A program made the position numbers and the translations under genes. From JACPTG01 sp964504135 (GTDB lineage: Archaea > Nanobdellota > Nanobdellia > Woesearchaeales > UBA10216), in NCBI GenBank assembly GCA_964504135.1, contig CAZDCW010000014.1, positions 1 to 29,859 of the forward strand: a stretch of 29,859 bases of DNA, in the 5' to 3' direction. The stretch's first letter is position 1, and each line of letters begins with the position of its first letter. Shown here one piece after another: positions 1 through 6,541 of this stretch. The notes beneath the pieces are model-generated. The model was given only the letters and a program-made list of their open reading frames with translations. It was not told the origin of the DNA and ran no database searches.

Positions 1-13
1 TTGCTTAATTGGG

Positions 14-36
14 CCCAATCACCGCAGTGATTTGGG
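14..36. repeat. Short palindrome at window edge
   Basis: CCCAATCAC (14-22) and GTGATTTGGG (27-36) are inverted copies around CGCA, with one extra T in the right arm. It lies next to the dispersed palindrome at 42-82 and may belong to the same element. No gene is visible in the first 148 bases. Confidence 0.5.
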
Positions 37-41
37 TACGA

Positions 42-82
42 GATTAGAATTGCGCCTATCCATCAACTAATCAGCGCAATTC
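42..82 (-). repeat. Dispersed palindromic repeat, copy A
   Basis: Read on the minus strand, this 41-bp stretch matches 22608-22648 at 39 of 41 positions. It contains a perfect 9-bp inverted repeat, GAATTGCGC and GCGCAATTC, around an 18-nt spacer. It is non-coding and lies 66 bp beyond the vapC stop. The outer end AATTGCGCTGATTAG resembles the sequence at 29838-29852, so it may be the terminus of a small mobile element. Confidence 0.75.
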
Positions 83-148
83 TCTATATCTGGCAGCCAA
101 GTGGTGAATTCGGCGATTGATGATTTTTCTTCTTTTCAGAAGCCATCC

Positions 149-508
149 TTACCGGACTATAAGAGTATTGTCCATGCCTTCAAACTGCCTGTCGCCTGTG
201 ATGAAAATTACCCCCAGCTTTTTAGCGCATGCATAGCCTATTGCATCAGCGGTTGACAGCTCTTTTTTGCGGTTTGAATGCCTGAATCTGTTGGCGTTCA
301 TGATTGTTTCATTGTCAATTGGAACTGCATGCCCTGAATATTTTTCCAGCTGGATTTCTGCCTGGTCTGGCAGCTCCTTTAAGAGAAAATAGTGAATCTC
401 TATAAGGTTCAGCTGGGTGAGGACAAATCTGGCTTCCTGGTATCTTTCGTAGGAATTGCTGCCCTTTATTATCTCGATTATCGCGTAAGTGTCAAAAAAA
501 TAGGTCAT
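149..508 (-). CDS. vapC: PIN-domain toxin (VapC-like RNase)
   Basis: A PIN-fold ribonuclease of about 119 aa, expected to cleave RNA using Mg2+ held by conserved acidic residues. The first strand carries the Asp in FFDTYAII, a mid-protein Glu lies in NLIEIHYF, and the late acidic residues are in STADAIGYA and ITGDRQF. The order and length fit VapC. A start at 526 is possible, but the ATG at 508 gives an ATGA overlap with the AbrB-type gene upstream, which is typical of these pairs, so I prefer it. Both genes are transcribed leftward from one promoter. The RNA target cannot be told from sequence. Confidence 0.88.
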   Translation of the reverse strand: MTYFFDTYAIIEIIKGSNSYERYQEARFVLTQLNLIEIHYFLLKELPDQAEIQLEKYSGHAVPIDNETIMNANRFRHSNRKKELSTADAIGYACAKKLGVIFITGDRQFEGMDNTLIVR

Positions 509-741
509 TCTCTGTTTATGCCCCATAGTTCCCTGTCGATTTCCTTAAGGATTTCATCCGTGGACTTGGTTAGCTTGCCCTTCAGCAGGCCAAAGCTTTC
601 CCTTAAGACGTTGCTTTTCCTAAGCAAAAGAAGCTCCACTTCCTCCCCCTGCATCAGGTTTTCCCTTTCGGCTGCATCCTTGGGGATTACAATGCCTATT
701 GAATTCCCCCACTTTCGTGTCTTTGTTTTTACGGTTATCAC
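505..741 (-). CDS. AbrB/MazE-like antitoxin
   Basis: A 78-aa swapped-hairpin AbrB-fold DNA-binding protein, recognisable from TRKWGNSIGIVIPKDAAE near the N-terminus followed by QGEEVELLL. The C-terminal half (KLTKSTDEILKEIDRELWG) is the acidic/hydrophobic tail that usually wraps the PIN toxin. It starts with GTG at 741. It overlaps the PIN gene by 4 nt and so should be translated before it. By family precedent it would neutralise the toxin and repress its own promoter. Confidence 0.88.
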   Translation of the reverse strand: MITVKTKTRKWGNSIGIVIPKDAAERENLMQGEEVELLLLRKSNVLRESFGLLKGKLTKSTDEILKEIDRELWGINRE

Positions 742-763
742 GGAAATTATACTAGAATAACTT

Positions 764-774
764 GTATTTAATGC
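764..774 (-). promoter_or_regulatory. TATA box for AbrB-PIN operon
   Basis: On the minus strand the sequence reads GCATTAAATAC, centred about 28 nt upstream of the GTG at 741. This fits a leaderless archaeal promoter. Confidence 0.55.
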
Positions 775-834
775 TTTTGGTTGCCCTTGAAACCCCTCAT
801 GGTCTTATCTCTTTGTCTGAAGCGGCAAACCGAA

Positions 835-863
835 AGGTTTAATAGTTAGTTCTGCGTTAACTA
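835..863 (+). promoter_or_regulatory. TATA box and overlapping palindrome (possible operator)
   Basis: AGGTTTAATAG (835-845) looks like a TATA box for the rightward operon starting at 977. TAGTTA (843-848) and TAACTA (858-863) form an inverted repeat around 9 nt, exactly where transcription would begin. A repressor bound there could block initiation. This is an inference from position and symmetry only. Confidence 0.45.
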
Positions 864-871
864 GCCCGTTT

Positions 872-906
872 GAGGACTACCTTGTTTTTTAGGGGCAGAA
901 GTCCTC
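872..906 (+). other. Leader stem-loop upstream of unknown operon
   Basis: GAGGACT (872-878) pairs perfectly with AGTCCTC (900-906) across a 21-nt T-rich loop. It would lie in the 5' untranslated RNA of the gene at 977, which has an unusually long leader for this genome. CGTTTG flanks it on both sides as a short direct repeat. It could be an RNA control element or a protein-binding site. Confidence 0.45.
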
Positions 907-976
907 GTTTGCAAGGTTGAGCCTACCAACCAAAACACAAAAATGACACCCGTGAAACCAAGCCTGTGAGGACAAA

Positions 977-1231
977 ATGGAACAACAAAAACAAAACGGA
1001 GGAGAAAAAATCGTCGAAATAGCTGTGCGAAAAGTCATTGACTTACCGACACACGTTCAGACGATAGTTTACGAGAAAGTAGAAAAAATGGAAAAGAAAG
1101 CCAGCTTTAGTGGCTACGCTAAAATAATATATGCGGAACAGTCACCTAAAAGGGTGAAAGATGTTGAACCAATCATGGGGAATCCTCTTCGTGTATTTCA
1201 GGGCTATCCTGAACCTCAAACTTCAAAGTGA
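977..1231 (+). CDS. Hypothetical small protein (84 aa)
   Basis: I do not recognise this protein. It starts with ATG after a weak GAGG and is Lys/Glu/Gln-rich at the N-terminus. A central amphipathic helix (VQTIVYEKVEKMEKK) is followed by a Pro/Gln-containing tail. There is no signal peptide or membrane segment. It is the first gene of a tight rightward cluster (6-nt gap to the next), sits behind a candidate operator and leader hairpin, and is AT-rich with many AAA/ATA codons compared with the core genes. The cluster ends in toxin-antitoxin remnants, so accessory DNA is likely. Confidence 0.6.
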   Translation: MEQQKQNGGEKIVEIAVRKVIDLPTHVQTIVYEKVEKMEKKASFSGYAKIIYAEQSPKRVKDVEPIMGNPLRVFQGYPEPQTSK

Positions 1232-1237
1232 TTTCTT

Positions 1238-1738
1238 ATGGGTGACCCAACATATGTCACAGATAAAGATACTCTTAGGCATATCGTAGAAAATAGCCCT
1301 CGAGAAAAATCTTGTGTTTTTGTTTCATTCTTTCTTAGCGAATATGCTGAACGCCTTATTATTGGGAAAAATAAAATTAACGCTATTGAAAAAGACATTG
1401 AATCTGAAGAATACATCTCAGAATCATTAAAAGAATTTATATTAAACATACTCATCCCTCAAATGTATGGAATTGCACAAGAATACAACGACCCTAAAGA
1501 TGATACTGACGGGGATACAGCAAAAATAGTTGAACGGAATTATGCAACAGTAAAATATCTGATTACAATAAAACCTGAGCTATATAGCAAAGGCATCAAG
1601 AATTTTGCTTCAAGCTCTATTGTTACACCCTACGCTTTTATGCAATTCATTCTTAATGACCCGAAATATGCTGAGTTCTCCAAAGAGTTCAATAGGCTTT
1701 GGAACGAATTAAATACTTCAAATAGTCATGGCAACTGA
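1238..1738 (+). CDS. Hypothetical protein (166 aa)
   Basis: Not recognised. It is a soluble, mostly helical protein with two acidic stretches, NAIEKDIESEEYISESLKEF near residues 47-66 and EYNDPKDDTDGD near 81-92. The latter looks like a flexible acidic loop. No catalytic motif, Cys pair or membrane helix is visible. It begins 6 nt after the preceding stop and its end overlaps the next small gene by 11 nt, so the three are probably translated from one mRNA. Codon use is AT-rich, unlike the neighbouring HIT and pyrG genes, which suggests transfer. Confidence 0.7.
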   Translation: MGDPTYVTDKDTLRHIVENSPREKSCVFVSFFLSEYAERLIIGKNKINAIEKDIESEEYISESLKEFILNILIPQMYGIAQEYNDPKDDTDGDTAKIVERNYATVKYLITIKPELYSKGIKNFASSSIVTPYAFMQFILNDPKYAEFSKEFNRLWNELNTSNSHGN

Positions 1739-1901
1739 AGAGGTTCTTGGGGGATGGATTGCAATGCGTTCCGCAGCGGTACAGAAAGTTGCTGGACCTT
1801 TCGGGCTTGTCAGGGGGCTGCTCAGTAACCTTAAGGGGAAGAAAACGTCTGTTGAGATTCAGCACGAGGCAACCGGATTATGGGCAAAAAGGTATTCGTA
1901 G
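1728..1901 (+). CDS. Small antitoxin-like ORF (57 aa)
   Basis: This 57-codon frame starts inside the end of the previous gene (11-nt overlap) and itself overlaps the PIN fragment at 1880 by 22 nt. Its C-terminal half contains LLSNLKGKKTSVEIQHEATG. The pattern 'LKGKK, then a basic/acidic helix with a Trp' resembles the C-terminal toxin-binding tails of small antitoxins that precede PIN genes. Together with its position directly before a PIN start, this suggests an antitoxin left without its toxin. The assignment is inferred from context and a short motif. Confidence 0.5.
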   Translation: MATEEVLGGWIAMRSAAVQKVAGPFGLVRGLLSNLKGKKTSVEIQHEATGLWAKRYS

Positions 1902-1945
1902 ACGCCAATATTTTTCTTGAAATCTTTCTTGAATTAATTAAGGCC
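1880..1945 (+). pseudogene. Truncated PIN-domain toxin (N-terminus only)
   Basis: The frame begins MGKKVFVDANIFLEIF, the classic first strand of a PIN nuclease with its metal-binding Asp. It loses any resemblance after about 18 residues and runs on into unrelated sequence. None of the later acidic residues is present, so it cannot be active. The break lies at a 14-bp perfect palindrome, ATTAAGGCCTTAAT, next to the cut end of an opposing zinc-finger gene. A deletion has apparently joined two toxin-antitoxin loci. Confidence 0.7.
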
Positions 1946-2128
1946 TTAATCAGTAAGCTCAATTTGTGTTACCCTCGCTTTGGCAGAAAGCCCATGCAAT
2001 CCCTTTGCCTTTGTGTCCCTTTCTATTTCTTCGCTGGCCTTCTCATCATAAAAGACCTCTCCACAGCTATCGCACACTTCCGCAGGATATTTCCCTATAA
2101 CAAGTCCGTATAGCTTTTGGAAAAGCAT
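1946..2128 (-). pseudogene. Truncated YgiT/AbrB-type antitoxin
   Basis: The 60-aa frame contains YPAEVCDSCGEVFYDEKASE, the second CxxC of a YgiT/MqsA-type zinc finger, then GLHGLSAKARV, which normally leads into an AbrB domain. The frame stops there. The first CxxC that this family carries near its N-terminus is missing too, and the apparent start lies inside the promoter of the HIT operon. An intact relative is encoded at 11549-11857. It is broken at both ends and is unlikely to be made. Confidence 0.7.
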
Positions 2129-2134
2129 TTATAG
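2126..2134 (+). promoter_or_regulatory. TATA box for HIT operon
   Basis: CATTTATAG is centred 26 nt upstream of the ATG at 2156, so the HIT mRNA is probably leaderless. Just upstream, GCTTTTGGAAAAGC is a perfect small palindrome. Confidence 0.65.
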
Positions 2135-2155
2135 CCTGCCTGTTGAGTCCTGGAG

Positions 2156-2725
2156 ATGGACACAGCAGAGCAGCAGGCAGCCCTGTCTAAGGAGAACTGC
2201 CTTTTCTGCCAGATTGTTTCAGGCCGGATTCCGGCCAGGAAGGTTTATGAGGATGATGCGTGCATTGGCATCCTTGACCTTTACCCTGCGAACGCAGGCC
2301 ACGTGCTTCTGATGGCAAAGGAGCATTACATATTCATGCCTCAGGTTCCCAAGGACGTGCTTGACCGGCTTGCGTCAGCGTTGCGCATTGTGGCGAAGGC
2401 AGCGCTCAGGGCTGTGCAGGGTGATGGCACTACCATTTTCATTGCCAATGGCGGCCTGGCCGGGCAGAAGGCGCCTCATTTCATGATTCATGTCATCCCC
2501 CGGCTTTCAGGTGACGGCCTGCCTTTGGCTGTCCCTGAGGCTAAGATTGCCCCTGAAGTCCAGCAGCAGGTTAAGGCTCAGTTGGCTGCTGTGCTGGCAG
2601 GAAAGCAGGGCCTGGCGCCACCATCTGTTATGCCTGCTGGCACGGAAGCTGCTCAAGTGCAGCCGGTGGAAAAGTCTGACCTTGACGCGATAACGGACAT
2701 GCTTGCAGGTGACAAGGATGCCTGA
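2156..2725 (+). CDS. HIT-family protein lacking the catalytic His (1)
   Basis: A histidine-triad fold protein of 189 aa. C15xxC18 and H57 fit the zinc site of zinc-containing HIT proteins. The region around 36-60 has the usual GILDLYPANAGHVLLMAKEH layout. The diagnostic triad (HxHxHxx, here 108-114) reads H108-F-M110-I-H112, so the middle His, the nucleophile in known HIT hydrolases, is Met. It should therefore not hydrolyse nucleotides by the normal route, though it may still bind them. Residues 130-189 are an Ala/Gln/Pro-rich extension beyond the usual HIT core. It is leaderless and followed by a second HIT gene overlapping by 8 nt. Confidence 0.85.
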   Translation: MDTAEQQAALSKENCLFCQIVSGRIPARKVYEDDACIGILDLYPANAGHVLLMAKEHYIFMPQVPKDVLDRLASALRIVAKAALRAVQGDGTTIFIANGGLAGQKAPHFMIHVIPRLSGDGLPLAVPEAKIAPEVQQQVKAQLAAVLAGKQGLAPPSVMPAGTEAAQVQPVEKSDLDAITDMLAGDKDA

Positions 2726-3266
2726 CTGTCCTTACTGTGAGTTCAGGGGCGAGGTTCTTTTCTCTGATGAAAATATTGTTGCAGGCTTGCCTGTCAATCC
2801 TGCTGTGCCAGGCCACGCGGTTGTATTTCCCAAAAGGCACGTTACCATTTTTGAGCAGCTTCCGGGCAGCATGGTTTCGGCAATGTTTGACGCGGCGAAC
2901 CGGCTCTCAACTTCCATGTTTGAGGCTTTGCGGGCACAGGGCACTAATCTTATAGTGATGAGCGGCAACAGCGCAGGCCAGCGCATACCGCACATATCGG
3001 TTGAGGTTGTGCCAAGGGCGCAGAATGACGGCCTGTCCTTCGCATGGCCCACAAGGAAGCTGAGTGATGAGCAGATGGGCCTTGTTGAGCAGCAGTTTAA
3101 GGCTGCTGTTATTGATGTGAGCCTTGAGTCTGAGGCCAAGCCTGCTGTAAGTCAGGCCAGGGAAGCGCCTGAGCCTGCCGGGGATGCTGCGCAGCCGCCA
3201 TCAGAACCCAGGCCCAGGAAGAGGCGCGAGGACCCCTTCACCAGGCAGCTCAGGAGGATGCCCTGA
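2718..3266 (+). CDS. HIT-family protein lacking the catalytic His (2)
   Basis: A second HIT-like protein, 182 aa from the ATG at 2718. AGGTGA stands 5 nt before that ATG, making it better than the upstream TTG at 2703. C4xxC7 matches the zinc motif of its neighbour. The triad has decayed further: H92-I-S94-V-E96, with Ser for the catalytic His and Glu for the third His. The C-terminal tail (about 135-182) is Pro/Ala/Glu then Arg-rich (EPRPRKRREDPFTRQLRR), likely disordered and able to touch nucleic acid. The overlap with the first HIT gene suggests the two form a heterodimer; HIT proteins are normally dimers. The function is unknown. Confidence 0.83.
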   Translation: MPDCPYCEFRGEVLFSDENIVAGLPVNPAVPGHAVVFPKRHVTIFEQLPGSMVSAMFDAANRLSTSMFEALRAQGTNLIVMSGNSAGQRIPHISVEVVPRAQNDGLSFAWPTRKLSDEQMGLVEQQFKAAVIDVSLESEAKPAVSQAREAPEPAGDAAQPPSEPRPRKRREDPFTRQLRRMP

Positions 3267-3280
3267 CATGAGTAACTATA

Positions 3281-3550
3281 TCAGGGCCTGCCTGAAGAGC
3301 CATCCCTGATATTGCGCTCCAAACTTATTCTCAGGCTGGAAACTGCCATGAAATAATCGCCTGGCTGAAGCAGGCTGTCAGTCCATGCAAAGCCCTGCCA
3401 CTCCCCTTGGCCTCCTGCTGTCAACGCAAATGGCAGTATGGCCGCAACCCTGCTGTCGCCAAGCCATTGTGCAAAGAAGCGGGTAAACTGGCCAGGCGAA
3501 ATTGCTGCCAGGAACACAATGACAGGGAGCGTGGATTTCAAAAAGCGCAT
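3281..3550 (-). CDS. Small exported hypothetical protein (89 aa)
   Basis: Not recognised. It begins RFLKSTLPVIVFLAAISPG, a short basic n-region followed by a hydrophobic stretch that fits a signal peptide or N-terminal anchor. The rest is a small Gly/Ser/Arg-containing domain without Cys. It starts 4 nt after the pyrG stop, with GAAATAGG overlapping that stop as a plausible ribosome site, so it is probably co-transcribed with pyrG. It ends 15 nt from the converging HIT operon. No link to CTP synthesis is evident. Confidence 0.5.
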   Translation of the reverse strand: MRFLKSTLPVIVFLAAISPGQFTRFFAQWLGDSRVAAILPFALTAGGQGEWQGFAWTDSLLQPGDYFMAVSSLRISLERNIRDGSSGRP

Positions 3551-3554
3551 TTTC

Positions 3555-5165
3555 CTATTTCTTCAAAGCAGCCTGAATCAGCCCGAAGTAAAGCGGCGAA
3601 GGCTTCTCCAGCCTTGACTTGTACTCAGGATGGGCCTGGGTTGCGACAAAATAAGGATGATTTGGAAGCTCAATGAATTCAGCAAGCTTTCCATCGCGCG
3701 AGGCCCCGCTTATTACAAGGCCGTTCATTTCAAGTATCCTATGATACTGCGGATTCACCTCATACCTGTGGCGGTGCCTCTCCTCACATTCAGGCCTTCC
3801 GTACAGCCTTGCGACAGCTGTGCCTTGCTTCAGCTGCGCTTTCTGGCTGCCGAGCCTCATGGTTGCACCCTTTTCAGTAACCTTTTCCTGCTCCGGGAGT
3901 ATCATCACGACAGGGTTTCCAGTGTCAGGGCTTATCTCTGTTGAGTTGGCATCCTTCAGGCCGCACACATTCCTTGCGTACTCAACAACAGCCAACTGAA
4001 GGCCAAAGCACAGGCCAAGGAAAGGCTTGCCGCTTTCCCTCGCGTACCTAATGCACTCAATCTTGCCCTCAGCGCCCCTTCCCCCAAAGCCAATCGGAAC
4101 TATCACAGCATCCATGCCACTAAGCGCCTGCTCTGCGGTTGTTTTGCCCTCTTCAATGTCGGTTGTCTCAACAAATGTTATGGCCGGCCTGCAGTTGTTT
4201 GCGGCGCACGCATGCACTATGGCCTCAATCAGGCTCGCGTACGAGTCATTAAGCATCGTATACTTTCCGCAAATCGCTATCCTGACAGTTGCCTGGGCTG
4301 CCTTCAGCCTCTTAATCGCCTCCTTCCATTTCTGCATGTCCCTCTCCGGGGTAAACCCGAATTTCTCCGCTATAAGCCTAAGCATCCCCTGTTCCTCAAA
4401 CAGGACAGGTATCTCATAAATAGTCTCAATGTTCCTTGCGCTGATAACAGCCGCGTCCTCCACATCACAAAACATGGCCAGCTTCTTCCTGGTCTCCCTT
4501 GTAAGGTCGCTCTCGCTCCTTCCGATGATTACGTCAGGGATTATTCCCCTTGCGCGAAGGCTCTCAACATCCCTCTGTGCTGTCTTGGTCTTTTGCTGGC
4601 CGACGCTCTTCACATAAGGGACGTACGTCAGGTGAATGTACATGATGTTATCATGGCCTACCTCCTTCCTGAGCTGCCTCGCCGCCTCTACGAACCAGGA
4701 ATTCTCTATGTCACCGACAGTGCCGCCAATCTCTATGATAACCACGTCTGCCTTTTCCCCCGCAGCTATATCCCTCCACCTGCGCCTTATCTCATTGGTC
4801 ACATGGGGGATAATCTGAACAGTGCCCCCAAGGAAATCGCCCTTCCTCTCCTTCCTGATTACAGAATCAAAAATCTTGCCAGTGGTAAGGTTCCAGTCTG
4901 ACTTGCAGTTAATGTCCAGGAACCTTTCATAATGCCCGAAGTCCATGTCCACCTCGCCGCCATCATCCAGGACAAACACCTCCCCATGCTCAAACGGGTT
5001 CATCGTGCCAGGGTCAACATTAAGGTATCCATCGCACTTAATCGGCACAACATTGAAGTTCCGCGAGAGCAGCTTTCCAATAGAAGCAGTCGCAGTGCCC
5101 TTCCCAAGCCCGGAGATGACGCCGCCTGTAATCACCACCCACTTTGTCTTGGCGTCACCAGGCAT
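3555..5165 (-). CDS. pyrG: CTP synthase
   Basis: CTP synthase converts UTP to CTP using ATP and glutamine-derived ammonia. The N-terminal synthetase half shows the P-loop (GGVISGLGKGTATASIG), the PFEHGEVFVLDDGGEVDMDF segment and HVTNEI. The C-terminal class I glutaminase half has the nucleophile Cys in FLGLCFGLQLA and the His/Glu pair in AHPEYKSR. The length, about 536 aa, is normal. A GTG at 5171 is in frame, but the ATG at 5165 sits 26 nt from a TATA box and gives a leaderless start. UMP kinase (pyrH), two steps upstream in the pathway, is encoded at 24503-25171. Confidence 0.97.
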   Translation of the reverse strand: MPGDAKTKWVVITGGVISGLGKGTATASIGKLLSRNFNVVPIKCDGYLNVDPGTMNPFEHGEVFVLDDGGEVDMDFGHYERFLDINCKSDWNLTTGKIFDSVIRKERKGDFLGGTVQIIPHVTNEIRRRWRDIAAGEKADVVIIEIGGTVGDIENSWFVEAARQLRKEVGHDNIMYIHLTYVPYVKSVGQQKTKTAQRDVESLRARGIIPDVIIGRSESDLTRETRKKLAMFCDVEDAAVISARNIETIYEIPVLFEEQGMLRLIAEKFGFTPERDMQKWKEAIKRLKAAQATVRIAICGKYTMLNDSYASLIEAIVHACAANNCRPAITFVETTDIEEGKTTAEQALSGMDAVIVPIGFGGRGAEGKIECIRYARESGKPFLGLCFGLQLAVVEYARNVCGLKDANSTEISPDTGNPVVMILPEQEKVTEKGATMRLGSQKAQLKQGTAVARLYGRPECEERHRHRYEVNPQYHRILEMNGLVISGASRDGKLAEFIELPNHPYFVATQAHPEYKSRLEKPSPLYFGLIQAALKK

Positions 5166-5185
5166 AAGCACAGGCCGGATAGGTA

Positions 5186-5196
5186 TTATTTAAAGA
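5186..5196 (-). promoter_or_regulatory. TATA box for pyrG
   Basis: The minus strand reads CTTTAAATAAT, centred about 26 nt before the ATG at 5165. The spacing is that of a leaderless transcript. Confidence 0.65.
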
Positions 5197-5255
5197 TTGC
5201 CAAAACCAGGGATTTAAACCGTAGTTGTCTCTATAAAATGGTAAACAAACTGAAA

Positions 5256-5266
5256 CATTTAAATAC
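5256..5266 (+). promoter_or_regulatory. TATA box for unknown operon at 5314
   Basis: CATTTAAATAC lies about 53 nt before the ATG at 5314. Unlike most genes here, this leaves a short leader that carries a strong ribosome site, GGAGG at 5302-5306. Confidence 0.6.
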
Positions 5267-5313
5267 TGGTTGCCATTGCTTATCGTAAATCAAACAAGTC
5301 ATGGAGGAATAGG

Positions 5314-5760
5314 ATGATAAATCTTGCAGGAAAAAGAGGTGGTGCATATTACGCAGGAAGAAGCCCTGCTGATTATTACATCATACAGGAATTAGCCAAC
5401 GCAGGCATAGAAACTGTTTGGGAGAGTCAACTTAGCAAAGAAGAAGTAGAATACAATTTTACTGGAAGACTACGCGGTTGGAAGTTTACCAGAGCCCCGG
5501 CTTATTGGGTTGCGGAGGCGCGGGCAGGTAGAGGCCTTCCTCTTGAAGTTGCAACAGAACTTCACTATAGAGAATACCCTGAAATTGAAGCAGCCCTTTA
5601 TGCGGATAGAGGAATTCCAGCACCCAAAACATACGGGGAAGTTGTAAGGGTAGGAGGGCATTGTGGTTGTCCGCCTCCGGCAGCACCAATAGTGGATTCA
5701 TATCATATAGACACTTATCAAGGCCTGAGGGAACTTGCAAGAGTCATCAGAGAACTTTAA
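5314..5760 (+). CDS. Hypothetical protein (148 aa)
   Basis: Not recognised. It is a soluble protein with aromatic-rich segments, for example GGAYYAGRSPADYYIIQELA at 9-28 and RAPAYWVAEARAGRG at 60-74. Near the C-terminus GGHCGCPPPAAP (113-124) has a HCxC arrangement that could bind metal, followed by VDSYHIDTYQGLRELARVI. The start is fixed by GGAGG 7 nt upstream. The mRNA continues into the 214-aa gene after a 20-nt gap. No membrane segment is visible and no homologue comes to mind. Confidence 0.7.
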   Translation: MINLAGKRGGAYYAGRSPADYYIIQELANAGIETVWESQLSKEEVEYNFTGRLRGWKFTRAPAYWVAEARAGRGLPLEVATELHYREYPEIEAALYADRGIPAPKTYGEVVRVGGHCGCPPPAAPIVDSYHIDTYQGLRELARVIREL

Positions 5761-5780
5761 GCAGTTTATTTGTAACCAAA

Positions 5781-6425
5781 ATGACAAAAGACCAAATGCT
5801 GAGGAAAGCAGAAGAGCTTAAAGCAAAACTGGAAGCTGGATTAGCTGCAAGAGTCTCTGAGAGTGATTTCCTTGGGCCGCTTAGAAGCTTTGCTAGTTTA
5901 GCTTATCACCAGTCAACTCCTGCAAGTGAAAGAAGTAACGAAAGGGCCTCGGCATTTGAGGCTGGTGATTACGCAAACCGGTTAAAAGGCCTGCATACAT
6001 CAGCTTACACAGCCCATTTGGCCCTTGAAGAGTTAATGAGTACAGGAAGATTCACTTATTCCAGAGATACATTTCTAAATCCGCAAAGGTATTCTGATGC
6101 TTACCAAGCCTATGTGGAGGGAAGATTTGGCGCTGGCATAAGATTGCTTGACAATGCCCTATTGTATATAGGGGTTTCAGTTTTTGGTGAACCTCATAAT
6201 TTTGGGCCGCATAACGCTGACATTTTATTGGTTCAGAATTATGCTCAAAGTTTGAGACATGCCCTTGACGGTACAAGGACACTGTTTAAGGAAATTGACG
6301 ACGCAATGGTTAAGGACTTCACGGAAAAGGGCCCTGAGAGGGCCAAAGAATACACTATTCCAGATGATTTGGCGAGCTTGGCTGAAAATATGGCCACGGT
6401 AGCCCAAAGACGGACAACAATCTGA
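5781..6425 (+). CDS. Hypothetical helical protein (214 aa)
   Basis: Not recognised. The ATG at 5781 is preferred because upstream in-frame codons overlap the preceding gene and lack protein character. The N-terminus (MTKDQMLRKAEELKAKLEAG) is a charged helix and the whole chain looks all-alpha. A central region has a His/Asn-rich segment, FGEPHNFGPHNADILLVQNY (about 142-161). There is no signal peptide. It is the second gene of the operon with 5314-5760, and a long inverted repeat follows its stop codon. Confidence 0.7.
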   Translation: MTKDQMLRKAEELKAKLEAGLAARVSESDFLGPLRSFASLAYHQSTPASERSNERASAFEAGDYANRLKGLHTSAYTAHLALEELMSTGRFTYSRDTFLNPQRYSDAYQAYVEGRFGAGIRLLDNALLYIGVSVFGEPHNFGPHNADILLVQNYAQSLRHALDGTRTLFKEIDDAMVKDFTEKGPERAKEYTIPDDLASLAENMATVAQRRTTI

Positions 6426-6430
6426 CCCTC

Positions 6431-6521
6431 GGGCTGCGTTCAAAGTTTGATTAAATAGGGTTATAGGGCTCCTGCCCCGATTGTTGTTTGTGAACTTTGA
6501 ACAGAGCCCAATCTTCGGGGC
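6431..6521 (+). other. Long structured inverted repeat after the 5314-6425 operon
   Basis: GTTCAAAGTT (6438-6447) pairs perfectly with AACTTTGAAC (6493-6502), and GGGCT (6431-6435) extends the stem to AGCCC (6505-6509) across a 2x2 internal loop. GCCCCGA (6474-6480), inside the loop, can pair with TCGGGGC (6515-6521), outside it, or locally with GGGC at 6466-6469. These pairings exclude each other or form a pseudoknot. The RNA would be a 3' UTR structure, a terminator-like element or a small ncRNA. Confidence 0.55.
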
Positions 6522-6541
6522 GTAAAGAATCAATAAGCGCA

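Noticed and set aside
4212..4901. Long rightward open frame opposite pyrG
   Set aside because: It lies antisense to the certain CTP synthase gene, has no promoter or coding character, and arises from codon bias.
5661..5780. Longer N-terminus for the 214-aa gene
   Set aside because: It overlaps the preceding gene in another frame; the ATG at 5781 follows that stop naturally.
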